From an uncultured Selenomonadales bacterium (GTDB taxonomy: Bacteria > Bacillota > Negativicutes > Selenomonadales > Selenomonadaceae), in the NCBI GenBank assembly GCA_946408355.1, contig CAMJRX010000013.1:1-55680 (forward strand): DNA of 55,680 bases. The letters are read 5' to 3'. The notes beneath the pieces were generated by a model. It was not told where the DNA came from and did not search any database. It saw only the letters and a program-made list of their open reading frames with translations. Each line of letters begins with the position of its first letter. Position 1 is the first letter of the stretch. The translations under genes were made by a program, and so were the position numbers. Shown piece after piece: positions 36,710 through 46,054 of the stretch.

Positions 36710-36909
36710 TTAGTATTTGAATTTGTTGTTAATTTGTTCGACAATATAATCTTTTTACCTGCTAAAAATATTTCTATAATGATTGAAGCTTAAAAATAAT
36801 TTATGTGACTACCACATTTAAATAAGCAAGGCGCATAAAAAATTCCTTGAAAGAAGTAGCGAAATGAAATAAAATTCTTAAATGAAATTTTAAAGTAGGG
36901 GGAATTTTA

Positions 36910-37572
36910 ATGTTCATAACGCAACCAATGGAAATTGAGGATCGGAGCATGGAAATAATCGCGCCGCATTTGGCAGGGCTTGCGTTAAGCGACGACGAAC
37001 GGAAAATTTATTCGCGAATCATACACGCTTCGGGCGATGTCAACTATACGCCGATAATCCGAATTCACCCTGAAGCTATAGCGGCAGCAAAGGCGGCACT
37101 TGTACGCGGCGCAAATATTTTTACCGATGTAGAAATGGTAAGGCGCGGAATAAGTATTCGGACGTTCACGAAATTTGGCGGTGAAATTTTTTGCAAAGTT
37201 TCTGATGTTGACGTTCGCGAGTTTGCAAAGCGCGAGGAAATTACTCGTTCAATGGCGGCGATGCGGCTTTTTGGTAAACGACTAAACGGAGAAATTATAG
37301 CAATAGGCAACGCGCCAACTGCGCTGTTTGAAGTGTTAAGACTTGTGCGCGAAGAAAATATTAAACCTGCGGTGATAATCGGCGTGCCCGTCGGATTTGT
37401 CGGAGCGGCGGAGGCTAAAGCTCAACTTGCCGCGCAGAATGAAATTCCGTTTATTACGGTAATGGGCAGTAAGGGCGGCTCATCAATCGCGGTTGCCGCC
37501 GTCAATGCAATTCTCTACATGTTGGACAATTCGCGAGGGCAACGTGACGTTGCATCCAGTTGTCGCGATTGA
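36910..37572 (+). CDS. cbiC: Precorrin-8X methylmutase CbiC/CobH
   Basis: 220 residues catalysing methyl migration to cobyrinate in the corrin pathway. Motifs: PMEIEDRSMEII, RIIHASGDVNY with the catalytic His, DVEMVRRGI, AIGNAPTALF, GVPVGFVGAAEAK and GSKGGSSIAVAAVNAIL. The final ~12 residues (RGQRDVASSCRD) are encoded by interspersed repeat copy B and are not part of the normal family end. AGGGGG precedes ATG 36910. The 215-nt upstream gap holds AT-rich sequence with a TATAAT at 36775, but I see no cobalamin riboswitch. Confidence 0.93.
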   Translation: MFITQPMEIEDRSMEIIAPHLAGLALSDDERKIYSRIIHASGDVNYTPIIRIHPEAIAAAKAALVRGANIFTDVEMVRRGISIRTFTKFGGEIFCKVSDVDVREFAKREEITRSMAAMRLFGKRLNGEIIAIGNAPTALFEVLRLVREENIKPAVIIGVPVGFVGAAEAKAQLAAQNEIPFITVMGSKGGSSIAVAAVNAILYMLDNSRGQRDVASSCRD

Positions 37573-37627
37573 ACCATTAATAATTCGGGCATTATCCCCG
37601 CGTTCGTACGAAATGCCTACGCATTTC
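37539..37627 (+). repeat. Hairpin-ended interspersed repeat, copy B (overlaps cbiC 3' end)
   Basis: Starts with GCAACGTGACGTTGC (37539-37553) and CATCCAGTTG, identical to copy A. A middle with ATTATCCCCGCG and TTCGTACG matches copy C on the other strand. It ends in the hairpin GAAATGC-CTAC-GCATTTC (37610-37627). The left 34 bases are translated as the tail of CbiC. Confidence 0.8.
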
Positions 37628-37648
37628 TAGTTTTGTAAAGGATTTGAC

Positions 37649-39010
37649 ATGCAAAAGAATTTTCCAAGATTAATAATCGCGGCGACTCAAAGCGGCTCCG
37701 GCAAGACGACGATAACGACGGGATTATTGGCGGTGTTAAAAAACCGCGGGCTTAACGTTCAAGCTTACAAAGTCGGTCCCGATTATATCGATACAGGCTG
37801 GCACGAATTAGCTAGCGGAAAAATTTCTCACAACTTGGACAGCTGGCTTGTCGGAGCGGATAAGCTTAAAGAAATTTTTATCGAAACTTCAAGCGGCGCG
37901 GATTTGTCGATTATCGAAGGCGTCATGGGGCTTTACGACGGCGGGCGCGGCGGAATTTCTTCGACGGCTGAAATTTCTAAGCTCCTTGACACGCCAGTAG
38001 TTTTGGTTATCGACGCAAAAAGCATGGGAACTTCTGCGGCGGCGATTGCTTTAGGTTTTCGCGAGTTTGACAAGTTTGTTAAACTTGCGGGCGTAATTTT
38101 AAATCGGCTCGGTTCGGATTCGCATAAAAAGATGATTGTCGACGCGCTGAACGAATTGGATATAAAATGTTTTGGCGCGATTAAACGCAACGACGAATTC
38201 CATTTACCCGAACGACATTTGGGGCTTGTTCCGACGACAGAAAATCATTCCGTTAACGTGATAGAAAAAATCTGCGCGGCGGTCGAAACTCAAGTTGACG
38301 TTGACGCGCTGATTGAGCTTGCTAAAAATTCTGCACCACTCGAAAAAATTTCTAACAGCTATCAGCTATCAGCTATCAGCTTAAAAATAGCCGTTGCTCG
38401 TGATGAGGCATTTAATTTTTACTACGGCGCAAGTTTGAACGAATTGGAACGGCTCGGAGCGGAAATTATTTACTTCAGTCCGCTCAACGATAAAAATTTG
38501 CCCGAAGGTATCAGCGGCTTGATAATCGGCGGCGGCTTTCCTGAAATGTTCGCCGCGCAACTTGAGCAAAATAAAAAAATCCGCGCAGAAATTTTCCACG
38601 CGGCGGAGGCGGGCTTGCCGATTTTCGCGGAATGTGGCGGATTTATGTATTTAATGCGCGAACTGATTGATTTCAACGGTAAAAGTTTTGAGATGTGCGG
38701 CGTGCTTGACGGCGTGGCGACTATGACGAATAAACTGCAAACTGTCGGCTACGTTGAGGCGGAAATTTTACGTGATTGCGCAATCGGCAAGGCGGGCGAT
38801 AAAATTCGTGCGCATGAATTCCATTTTTCGACGGCTGAAACTTCTGACGAAAAAATTTTTAAGTGTCGACGCATGCGAACCGGCGCGGAATATTTCGCGG
38901 GCGCGGGCAAAAAAAATCTCGTCGCCTCGTATCTGCACATTCACTTTGCAGGTTGCACGAGCACGACGAGTAATTTTATTCAAGCTTGTAAAAATTTTCA
39001 GCGACAATAA
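37649..39010 (+). CDS. cbiA: Cobyrinate a,c-diamide synthase CbiA
   Basis: 453 residues. N-terminal P-loop domain with ATQSGSGKTTITTGL and GPDYIDTGWH; C-terminal class I-like amidotransferase with FAECGGFMYLM (Cys) and SYLHIHFA (His). It amidates cobyrinate side chains a and c with ATP and glutamine. AAAGGA precedes the ATG. A 7-nt triple repeat (38357-38377) encodes the linker peptide NSYQLSAISL between the two domains. Paired with cbiC only; the rest of the cobalamin genes are elsewhere. Confidence 0.95.
   Translation: MQKNFPRLIIAATQSGSGKTTITTGLLAVLKNRGLNVQAYKVGPDYIDTGWHELASGKISHNLDSWLVGADKLKEIFIETSSGADLSIIEGVMGLYDGGRGGISSTAEISKLLDTPVVLVIDAKSMGTSAAAIALGFREFDKFVKLAGVILNRLGSDSHKKMIVDALNELDIKCFGAIKRNDEFHLPERHLGLVPTTENHSVNVIEKICAAVETQVDVDALIELAKNSAPLEKISNSYQLSAISLKIAVARDEAFNFYYGASLNELERLGAEIIYFSPLNDKNLPEGISGLIIGGGFPEMFAAQLEQNKKIRAEIFHAAEAGLPIFAECGGFMYLMRELIDFNGKSFEMCGVLDGVATMTNKLQTVGYVEAEILRDCAIGKAGDKIRAHEFHFSTAETSDEKIFKCRRMRTGAEYFAGAGKKNLVASYLHIHFAGCTSTTSNFIQACKNFQRQ
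38357..38377. repeat. Heptanucleotide tandem repeat inside cbiA
   Basis: Three exact copies of AGCTATC, followed by a partial AGCT, lie between the two domains of CbiA. Three heptamers equal seven codons, so the frame is kept. Confidence 0.8.
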
Positions 39011-39083
39011 AGAACCATTTCACCACCAGTAGGAGAAAAGCAATTCAATCCAAAATATCTAAGAATCGCGCGCTCCTCATCAT

Positions 39084-40064
39084 TTAACTTAGCTTGTGAT
39101 AGGCACTGACTGCCATTTTCGGCTTGCAACGGGTAATTGTCTTCGCCGCGCCGTGAAGCATTTCAAGTTCCGCGCCTTCGATGTCGAGCTTAATATAATC
39201 GACACGGGGCAAATTTTTTCGCGCAACGTAAGTATCTAGGTCGATAAATTTTGCCGTCAAATTGCCGCTTGAATTTTTACGACTAGCGGTGTTCCACAAA
39301 AAATATTTTTCTTCGCCTTCTTTATTACTCAATCCGAGATTTTCAAGCGTAATATCAAACTTTGAATTGTTGAGGCGAGCTATGCATTTTTTATAATTAA
39401 CGGCGTCCATTTCAAAGGCGAAAACTTTTGCTCCACATTTAGCAAAAGCAATGGCAGTTCCGCCGTCGTAAGCTCCACCGTCAATGGCAATATCGCCCGC
39501 GCTTGGAGTAAATCCTTCTAAAAAATATTGCGTCTCCGGTGCAAAACGATAATCGCTAACTTTAGCTGTAAGCCATCCTTTAATCGCCGCGCAGAAAACT
39601 TTTTTTGATTCATCACTACCGAGCATTTCGTAGACGTTGTAAAGTTCGGGCAAGTGTTTCGTCATAAACAAAAATTGTCTGTCGTCAGAATGAGTAAAAA
39701 CTTCCATGTCTTGACGGATAAAATACGGCGCAAAAGGAAGATCTTGGAAAACTCTTATAAAAATTTCTTGCGGCTTAACGGAAGAATATTCGTCTACAAA
39801 GCGCGGCATGTCTTCAAGAGTTATGACAGGCATGTCAACGAAATTTTTCAGCGCGATAATTTGTTCGTCGGTGCGGACGATAACGAAAGAAAGATTTATT
39901 TTTCTATCACAAAGCCATTTGATATTAGCCACTACATTACTTGGCACTACTTAAAAGCCAAAGAAAATTCCGCACGGAGTTTTTTTATTCGCCAAATCCG
40001 TCATGTGCACGTTAAAACGTTCCGTTTGGAGTTCGGAAATCATTTTGATAAAAGCTTTATTCAT
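39084..40064 (-). pseudogene. FkbM-family methyltransferase gene interrupted by a stop and shortened at the 3' end
   Basis: From ATG 40064 (one base after gatB, with AGGAT upstream) the frame encodes MNKAFIKMISELQTERFNVH and on through TPCGIFFGF, then meets TAA at 39953-39951. The same frame continues with VVPSNVVANIKWLCDRKIN and 287 residues to a stop at 39084. The second part holds the FkbM methyltransferase domain: DIAIDGGAYDGGTAIAFAK (SAM loop), VFAFEMDA and VDYIKLDIEGAELEML. The product ends at AVSAYHKLS, where FkbM domains normally run ~25 residues further. A GTG at 39947 could restart translation, but would drop the N-terminal unit. Family members methylate sugars or other small groups on glycans. 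Sequencing error or readthrough cannot be excluded. Confidence 0.75.
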
Positions 40065-40065
40065 G

Positions 40066-41508
40066 TTATGATCCTAATTTTTTTACGAGTAACTGATTGA
40101 CAAGCTGAGGATTAGCCTTGCCCTTAGTGAGTTTCATGACTTGACCGACGAGCGCACCGAGTGCTTTTTTCTTACCGCCGCGATATTCTTCGACGGCTTT
40201 AGGATTTTTAGCAATAACTTCGTCGACTGCGCCCTCAATCGCGCCCGTGTCCGTAATTTGCACGAGACCTTTATCTTTAACAATTTTTTCTGGCGGGTCG
40301 GGCGATTTCCACATTTCGGTGAAGACGATTTTAGCAATTTTTCCGCTAATAGTTCCCTTAGCGATAAGCTGAATCATTTCGGCAAGGCGTTTTGCATCGA
40401 CGGGCGAATTTTCAATCGTCAAGCCGTCTGCATTGAGATTTTTAGATAAATCGCCCATAATCCAATTCGCGGCGGCTTTAGCGTCGGCACCGAAATTAAC
40501 AACCGCGTCAAAATACTCCGCCATAACCCGCGAACTTGTAATAATTCCCGCGTCGTATTCGCTAAGTCCAAAATCTTTAATCAAGCGAGCGCGGCGTGCG
40601 TCGGGTAATTCGGGCAAAGATTTTCTGAACGTTTCAATCTCTTCATCAGTCGTGACAATCGGCGGCAGGTCGGGTTCGGGCATGTAGCGATAATCGTGCG
40701 CGTCTTCTTTCGAGCGCATTGATTGAGTAATGCCTTTTTCGGGATTCCAAGTGCGCGTCTCTTGAATAATTATTCCGCCGTCGTCGAGAACTTCCGCTTG
40801 CCGTTCAATTTCGTAGTTAATCGCGTCTTCGAGAGCTTTGAACGAATTGATATTTTTCATTTCGGTGCGCGTGCCGAGTTTATCACTTTCGACGGGGCGC
40901 AACGAAACATTTATATCTGCGCGGAGGTTGCCCTCTTCCATACGGCAATTCGACACGTCGATATATTCGAGAATGGATTTAATTTTTTCCATATAAGCGC
41001 GGGCTTCGGCGGCGGAATGCATATCGGGTTCGCTAACAATTTCAATCAACGGGACGCCCGTGCGGTTGTAATCGACATTAGAGCTTGCCGAATCTTTAAT
41101 TGTCGTGCCACTGTGAACAAGCTTGCCGGCGTCCTCTTCCATGTGAATGCGTGTTAGGCGGACGATTTTTTTTACGCCGTCAACGTCAATCTCAACGTAC
41201 CCCGCATAAGCAATCGGCAAATCGTATTGTGAAGTCTGCCAATTTTTAGGCAAGTCGGGATAATAATAATTTTTTCTGTCAAACTTACTGTACTTGTTAA
41301 TTTTGCAGTTAGTAGCAAGCCCAGCTTTTATGGCGAATTCTACGACTTTTTTATTAATCGTCGGCAAAACTCCCGGCAACCCCAAGCACACGGGGCAGAC
41401 GTGAGTATTTTGTTCCGCGCCAAAAGTAGTTGCACAACCGCAAAAAATTTTCGTCGCCGTTTTTAATTCGCTATGAATTTCCAAACCGATAACAGCTTCG
41501 TAATTCAA
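40066..41508 (-). CDS. gatB: Aspartyl/glutamyl-tRNA amidotransferase subunit B
   Basis: 480 residues, part of GatCAB that converts Glu-tRNA(Gln) to Gln-tRNA(Gln). Motifs: [20 protein letters not shown], zinc Cys in CGCAT and [38 protein letters not shown], and the C-terminal YqeY-like tail. TTG 41508 was chosen as GAGGTGA sits 6 nt upstream; the longer frame to 41559 is a Lys/Gln-rich leader. gatC and gatA are not adjacent, which is less usual. Confidence 0.96.
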   Translation of the reverse strand: MNYEAVIGLEIHSELKTATKIFCGCATTFGAEQNTHVCPVCLGLPGVLPTINKKVVEFAIKAGLATNCKINKYSKFDRKNYYYPDLPKNWQTSQYDLPIAYAGYVEIDVDGVKKIVRLTRIHMEEDAGKLVHSGTTIKDSASSNVDYNRTGVPLIEIVSEPDMHSAAEARAYMEKIKSILEYIDVSNCRMEEGNLRADINVSLRPVESDKLGTRTEMKNINSFKALEDAINYEIERQAEVLDDGGIIIQETRTWNPEKGITQSMRSKEDAHDYRYMPEPDLPPIVTTDEEIETFRKSLPELPDARRARLIKDFGLSEYDAGIITSSRVMAEYFDAVVNFGADAKAAANWIMGDLSKNLNADGLTIENSPVDAKRLAEMIQLIAKGTISGKIAKIVFTEMWKSPDPPEKIVKDKGLVQITDTGAIEGAVDEVIAKNPKAVEEYRGGKKKALGALVGQVMKLTKGKANPQLVNQLLVKKLGS

Positions 41509-41879
41509 ATTAATCACCTCATATTTTTGAATTTTATTTTTTTGTTTTTGAATTGTCAAGTTAATTGCAATCTAGTGGAAAATTTTGGGTACAGAACTTG
41601 CAGAAGAAGACGTAAACCTTTTTTATAAAATAGATTTTCCTATCGTAATTTTGGACTAGCCTTTGAGAATAAGGAAATCAAACTTCTCATGAATCTCCCG
41701 CTTGGCGGCGAGTTGTTCAACAAATATAAATCAGGCGACGGCAAAGATTTTATTTTTGGCTTTGACGATAAAGATACTTAAAGTCAACAACTACATCTAT
41801 AAAATCAGTGGTTCAAAGCTTTCAAAGCAAAAATAATTAATCTGCGCGGAATATTTTATCGATTCTCCGATGAGGAGGG
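41509..41879. other. 371-nt gap holding a decayed gene end
   Basis: No intact gene. Apart from the surface-protein fragment at 41689-41836, the sequence is AT-rich with no clear promoter or RNA structure that I can see. Confidence 0.6.
41689..41836 (+). pseudogene. Fragment of the C-terminus of a repeat-rich surface protein
   Basis: Frame 1 reads LPLGGELFNKYKSGDGKDFI then FGFDDKDT and a stop. The next frame continues LKVNNYIYKISGSKLSKQK and a stop at 41836. The GDGKDFIFGFDDKDT pattern is like the beta-roll units of large calcium-binding or adhesin-type surface proteins. The final YKISGSKLSK matches ETYKISGNKFVKKF encoded at 46054 on the other strand. One frameshift separates the halves. Confidence 0.5.
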
Positions 41880-43238
41880 TTATTTTTTATTTTGCGAACG
41901 TTCTAACAGCGCAGAAAAAATTGGCTCGCCGCCGCACAAGTCCGAAATTAAAAACGCCGCGCCCGATACGACTATCAAGCCAACGAGATGTTCAAATTGC
42001 CCCGTCAACTCTAAAATTAAAATACTGCCCGTCACTGGAGCTTTGACGACAGCCGCAAAGAACGCCGCCATTCCAAAGATTATAAAAAGCGTTATCCAAT
42101 CCGCCGTGAAAAAATCTAGTGCATTTCCGATTCGTGCAAAAATATTTCCAATCAATGCGCCGATAACTAAAACCGGTAAAAATAATCCGCCTGGCGCATT
42201 CGTGCCAAAACATATCAGCGTATAAAAAATTTTCACTAACAATAAAATTGTCAGCAAACTCAACGCAGTGTGTGTGATTAAAATTTCGTCGACTAAAACA
42301 TTTCCACAGCCGAGAATCTGCGGTAACTTTATTCCGAGTGGAATTGCCAACAATAACGGCACGGCAAATCTTTTCAAGCCGAAAATTTTTAATCGATCGT
42401 AAGCGTCGAGCGCGAAAATTAACGCTTTAGAAAAAAACGCTCCCACTGCGCCGCAAATCATTCCGAGCAAAATAAAAAGCGCAATGAATTTTAACGGCGT
42501 CGCACTCATTGCCGCTATCATTTCTAAATCAAAACCAGTCATAACCGACGGCATATGGAGCGGCGTCGCTGTAATTGTCTCAAAAACAGGTCGCACGCCA
42601 AAAACAATTTTTACGACAAATGACGCACTAACTGCCGCTGTCACTGCCGCGATTAAAATTTCCTGCGAATACCTTTTGCGCAATTCCTCAATGCAAAAAA
42701 TTACGCCCGCCAATGGTGCGCTGAAAACCGCCGCTAAACCTGCGCCTGCTCCCGCCGTTAATAAAAAATTTCCCTCAACTGCCTCGTGATGTTTATTCTT
42801 TGCGTAAATTATCTTGCTGAAAAAATTTCCAACCGCCGCTCCAAATTGCGCACTGATTCCCGCTCGTCCCAATGATAAGCCCGCGCCTATTCCTAAAACC
42901 GTCGCGAAAAATTTTACCGCCAACAATCGGAACGGCTTAAGCATTTGCGCCCGTCCTTGTAAAATTCCTTTTAACTGCGGAACACCACTCCCTCCAACTT
43001 GTGCGTCGAAGTTTACAGCTTTTGATAAAATCGCCGCCAATAAAATCATCACGCCGATTGCTAAAAAAATTCTTCCTAAGCTGTTGACGTGTGCAAAAAT
43101 AATCGGGCGATAAATGTCCGCCTCGTCGAGTAAAAATCTCAACACTGCCACAATCGCGCCCGTAAATATTCCAACGACTGCGCCCTCAAAAAATAATCTT
43201 ATTCGCAGGAGCCGCCTATTACTTAGCAAAACTTTCAC
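41880..43238 (-). CDS. CLC-family chloride channel/transporter lacking the gating glutamate
   Basis: 452 residues, ~10-12 membrane helices. CLC anion-site motifs are present: GSGVPQLKG (residues 83-91), GRAGIS (124-129) and GGLFLPVLVIG. In characterised transporters the second motif is GREGP, where Glu (E148 in E. coli) is the gate; here it is Ala126. The internal proton Glu is kept in FCIEELRKR. The protein may be an uncoupled channel. GTG 43238 is nearly fused to the AAGGAA ribosome site, so TTG 43229 (8 nt from it) may be the true start. It lies 4 nt after the adaptor gene. Confidence 0.88.
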   Translation of the reverse strand: MKVLLSNRRLLRIRLFFEGAVVGIFTGAIVAVLRFLLDEADIYRPIIFAHVNSLGRIFLAIGVMILLAAILSKAVNFDAQVGGSGVPQLKGILQGRAQMLKPFRLLAVKFFATVLGIGAGLSLGRAGISAQFGAAVGNFFSKIIYAKNKHHEAVEGNFLLTAGAGAGLAAVFSAPLAGVIFCIEELRKRYSQEILIAAVTAAVSASFVVKIVFGVRPVFETITATPLHMPSVMTGFDLEMIAAMSATPLKFIALFILLGMICGAVGAFFSKALIFALDAYDRLKIFGLKRFAVPLLLAIPLGIKLPQILGCGNVLVDEILITHTALSLLTILLLVKIFYTLICFGTNAPGGLFLPVLVIGALIGNIFARIGNALDFFTADWITLFIIFGMAAFFAAVVKAPVTGSILILELTGQFEHLVGLIVVSGAAFLISDLCGGEPIFSALLERSQNKK

Positions 43239-43242
43239 TTCC

Positions 43243-44370
43243 TTAGAACGGAGGACGCCTCATGCCGCCCATACCGCCGCCTTGAGTTGAAGTTTTCTTC
43301 GCGACTTCGTAAGTCGTAGAAACGTCGTCGCCAGGATTTAAATTGCCGCCCGTAACTTCGACAAATTCTTCGCCGTAAAGTCCAACCGTGATATAAACTT
43401 TTTCGGCAATGTCCTTGCCTTGCGCGTCTTTGGTTATTCGTTCGACGTAAGAGCCTTTAGCGTCGGTTTTAAGCGCGTCAATCGGCACACAAAGTGCGTT
43501 GTTAACTTGCCCAACGATAATATCCAGCCGCGCAGTCATAGCGGGGAGCAAAAGATTTTCATCATCGGGCGCACTGAACGTCACGTAGTAATAAATGACG
43601 GCGTTACTTGAGCTTGAATTTGAACTCGTCGAAGAGCTTGTGTCCCAAGAATTTGTGGTATCTGTTTGAGAAATTTTTGTAACTTCTGCGCGGAAAGTTT
43701 TATCAGGATAAGCGTCAACTGTAAACGTCGCACGCTCGCCAACTTTAACGCTACCAATATCAGTTTCGTCAACTTTAGCCTTAACAAGTTTTTCGCTCAA
43801 GTCGGCAATGCGCATTATAACAGTTGGATTCGTCGAGCCTTGTACAGCCATAGTGCCGGGCGTTTTAGGTTCACCGACAACGACGCCGTCCATTGGCGCA
43901 GTTATAACAGTTTGATTAACATCATCTTCTGCAAGCTCCACCGCCGATTTTGCGCGGTCGTATTCGTATTGCGCATCTTGAAGTTCTTGTAAAGATTTCG
44001 CGCCAATTTTATAAAGTCTATCTGTACGCTCTAATTTTTGGCGGGCATTTGTCAACGTAAAATTTGCTTGATCGAGCTTTGCTTCAAAATCTTTGCCGTC
44101 GAGAATCGCTACAACTTGCCCTTCCGTCACGTGGTCATTTTCTTCAACTAAAATCTCTTTGATTCGCGCTGTAACTTTTCCGCTAACTTCGACGCTATCA
44201 CGAGGCTGAACGGTGCCTGTTGCCGAAACTGTTTTAGTTAAGTCCATGCGCACAACTTTTTCCGTCTCGTAAGTCTTCGTCGTCTCTTCAACAACTTTAT
44301 CTGTATAAAATTTATAGCCGACCGCCGCGCCAATAATCAAAACCACGACGATTAAAATTTTCCACTTCAT
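43243..44370 (-). CDS. Periplasmic efflux adaptor (MacA/HlyD family)
   Basis: 375-residue membrane-fusion protein: an N-terminal anchor (ILIVVVLIIGAAVGYKFY), barrel-sandwich/lipoyl halves (VSGKVTARIKEILVEENDHV and VITAPMDGVVVGEPKTPGTM), a coiled-coil hairpin at ~105-150 and a Gly/Met-rich tail GGGMGGMRRPPF. A Ser/Thr/Asn-rich insert (TSSSTSSNSSSSN) sits in the beta-barrel domain. It should link an inner-membrane pump to TolC, whose gene is 13 nt upstream. No MacB-type ABC or RND gene is in the window; the next gene is the CLC protein. AGGGAG precedes the ATG. Confidence 0.9.
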   Translation of the reverse strand: MKWKILIVVVLIIGAAVGYKFYTDKVVEETTKTYETEKVVRMDLTKTVSATGTVQPRDSVEVSGKVTARIKEILVEENDHVTEGQVVAILDGKDFEAKLDQANFTLTNARQKLERTDRLYKIGAKSLQELQDAQYEYDRAKSAVELAEDDVNQTVITAPMDGVVVGEPKTPGTMAVQGSTNPTVIMRIADLSEKLVKAKVDETDIGSVKVGERATFTVDAYPDKTFRAEVTKISQTDTTNSWDTSSSTSSNSSSSNAVIYYYVTFSAPDDENLLLPAMTARLDIIVGQVNNALCVPIDALKTDAKGSYVERITKDAQGKDIAEKVYITVGLYGEEFVEVTGGNLNPGDDVSTTYEVAKKTSTQGGGMGGMRRPPF

Positions 44371-44382
44371 AAAAAAAACTCC

Positions 44383-45636
44383 CTACTGTCTAATTGCTTT
44401 TAGGGTATCTCCAACGGCGTGTGCAAGGTCGAAACTGTAGCGCATAACGTCGTAGCGTGCACTGACATTATTTTTTTTAGCCGTCGACAGCGCAACTTCC
44501 GCGTCCAAAACGTCAAGCAAAATCCCTTCGCCGACATTGTAGCGTTCAGTGGCAATAAAGCGTTCTTCTTCTGCAAGCTCAACCGCCCGTTGCGTCGTCG
44601 TCATTCTAAGCAAGGCGATTCTCAAATTTTTATGTGCCGTTACAACATCTTCATGCACGCTATCTAAATCGGCGTCCAGTGCAAGTTTAAGGCGTTCGAC
44701 TTCGACTTTAGCTGACTCAACCGCCGCACGAGTTACACCGCTGTCAAAAATGCTCCACGAGGCAGAAACTTCCGCTGAAGCGTCCGGCGTGAAATGCCAT
44801 CTGCGCGACTGCCCGCTTAAATCTGTGCCGACGCTCGCTGAAACTTCAGGCAACCAACCGGATTTCGCGCTCGTAACATTGAATTCACCCTGCTCAATTC
44901 TAAGGGCGTCTGCTTTCAAGTCAAGCCGATTTTCATCTGCCTCCGACAAATATTTTTCCACGTCCTCAAGTTTAAGATGAGTTTCAAAATCCTCGACGGT
45001 TAAGTTTACGATTGAGTTTATCGACATAAGCGTTGCCAAATTCGTTAGCGCAACTTCGTAGGTAGCATGTGAGCGGGCGGCATCTTGCAAAGCGTTACTC
45101 GTTTCGACCTGCGCACGAAGTAAATCAATTTTAGCTTTTGCGCCGGCGTCGTATTGAGCGGCTATCATTCTTTCATGCTCCGACAAATTTTTTTCCGTCT
45201 CCAAATTTACTCGCGACGTTGCTAAATTTTCCAGCGCGTTAACGTAAGCCGTGACCACTTGATAAATTAAATCGTCTTGCGCCTGCGAAAATTCTAGTTT
45301 GGAAATGTCAATGCCCAGTTCCGCAGATTTTATCGCCATCTCAAGTCGCTTGCCCGTATACAAAGGTACTGACGCACTCAAGCCTGTTGATAAGCTCTCG
45401 GATTCTTCGACGCCCTCTGTCTTTGAAATGTTTGCTCTACCCGACGCACTTATTGAGACGCCCTTTCTGCCCCGCGCAGATTTTAATGACTCTTCGGCGA
45501 CGCGGATTGATTGTTCAGTTCGTTGGAGGTTTGGATTGTTTATCAGTGCCGTTTGAACTGCTTGCTGAACTGGCAACGCTTGCGCCGGCGTCGACAGCAG
45601 GAGCGTTGTTAGGATTGCCGTTAAAAACTTTCTCAT
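44383..45636 (-). CDS. TolC-family outer membrane efflux protein
   Basis: 417 residues with a signal peptide ([20 protein letters not shown]) and the duplicated helical-barrel pattern: [20 protein letters not shown] in the first half and [19 protein letters not shown] and [14 protein letters not shown] in the second. It forms the outer-membrane exit duct, direct evidence of a diderm envelope. ATG 45636 follows AAGGAG. Its first 122 nt overlap the end of tatA in another frame. Confidence 0.92.
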   Translation of the reverse strand: MRKFLTAILTTLLLSTPAQALPVQQAVQTALINNPNLQRTEQSIRVAEESLKSARGRKGVSISASGRANISKTEGVEESESLSTGLSASVPLYTGKRLEMAIKSAELGIDISKLEFSQAQDDLIYQVVTAYVNALENLATSRVNLETEKNLSEHERMIAAQYDAGAKAKIDLLRAQVETSNALQDAARSHATYEVALTNLATLMSINSIVNLTVEDFETHLKLEDVEKYLSEADENRLDLKADALRIEQGEFNVTSAKSGWLPEVSASVGTDLSGQSRRWHFTPDASAEVSASWSIFDSGVTRAAVESAKVEVERLKLALDADLDSVHEDVVTAHKNLRIALLRMTTTQRAVELAEEERFIATERYNVGEGILLDVLDAEVALSTAKKNNVSARYDVMRYSFDLAHAVGDTLKAIRQ

Positions 45637-45907
45637 TGTGATTCTCCTTGACAATAGGACTTTCTTTAGCCAAGTTTATGACATCATCGACAGTAACTGA
45701 TTTTTTTTCTTCGGTGGGTTGGGGCGGCGATTTTTTTTCTGGCTCCAAAGGTTCATTCAGCGTCTGCGAAAGTGCCGCTTGCGCTTTGCGAAATTCTCTT
45801 AAGCCCTTGCCGATTGCCCGCCCCACTTCCGGCAACTTTGAAGGTCCAAAGACTATCAACCCGACGATTAAAATTATTATGAATTCTCCCGCGCTTATTC
45901 CAAACAT
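45515..45907 (-). CDS. tatA: Twin-arginine translocation protein TatA/TatB
   Basis: 130 residues: N-terminal helix [20 protein letters not shown], then the hallmark [20 protein letters not shown] amphipathic helix and a long disordered tail rich in Pro, Lys, Ser and Asn. Tat exports folded proteins; tatC is not present nearby. ATG 45907 lies 7 nt after GGAGTG, with a good promoter upstream. The last ~40 codons overlap the tolC signal-peptide region, so the tail's composition may be shaped by TolC coding. Confidence 0.87.
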   Translation of the reverse strand: MFGISAGEFIIILIVGLIVFGPSKLPEVGRAIGKGLREFRKAQAALSQTLNEPLEPEKKSPPQPTEEKKSVTVDDVINLAKESPIVKENHNEKVFNGNPNNAPAVDAGASVASSASSSNGTDKQSKPPTN

Positions 45908-45936
45908 AAAAATCACTCCAAAATTTTTTCGCTGCC

Positions 45937-45964
45937 ATTATATCATGTGCAAAGCTTTATTCAA
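45937..45964 (-). promoter_or_regulatory. Promoter for tatA-tolC-adaptor-CLC
   Basis: Minus strand: -35 TTGAAT (45964-45959), 16-nt spacer, -10 TATAAT (45942-45937), ~30 nt before the tatA start. Confidence 0.7.
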
Positions 45965-45997
45965 ATATTTTTCAGAAAAAATTGTTGTGTTCTGCGC

Positions 45998-46027
45998 AAA
46001 AAAAATCCAGCCTTTCGACGGGATTTT
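45998..46027 (-). terminator. Terminator with GAAA tetraloop
   Basis: Minus strand: AAAATCC, GTC-GAAA-GGC, GGATTTT followed by further Ts. It would end transcription of the truncated surface-protein gene before tatA. Confidence 0.7.
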
Positions 46028-46054
46028 AGCTGTTAGCTGTTAGTGATTAGCTGT
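46027..46054. repeat. Heptanucleotide tandem repeat beside the surface-protein fragment
   Basis: Four 7-nt units: TAGCTGT, TAGCTGT, TAGTGAT, TAGCTGT, between the terminator and the stop of the surface-protein fragment. Confidence 0.75.

Noticed and set aside
39011-39083. Short coding-like stretch between cbiA and the FkbM gene
   Set aside because: The minus-strand frame LNDEERAILRYFG is brief and has no start or recognisable family; it may be a remnant but cannot be supported.
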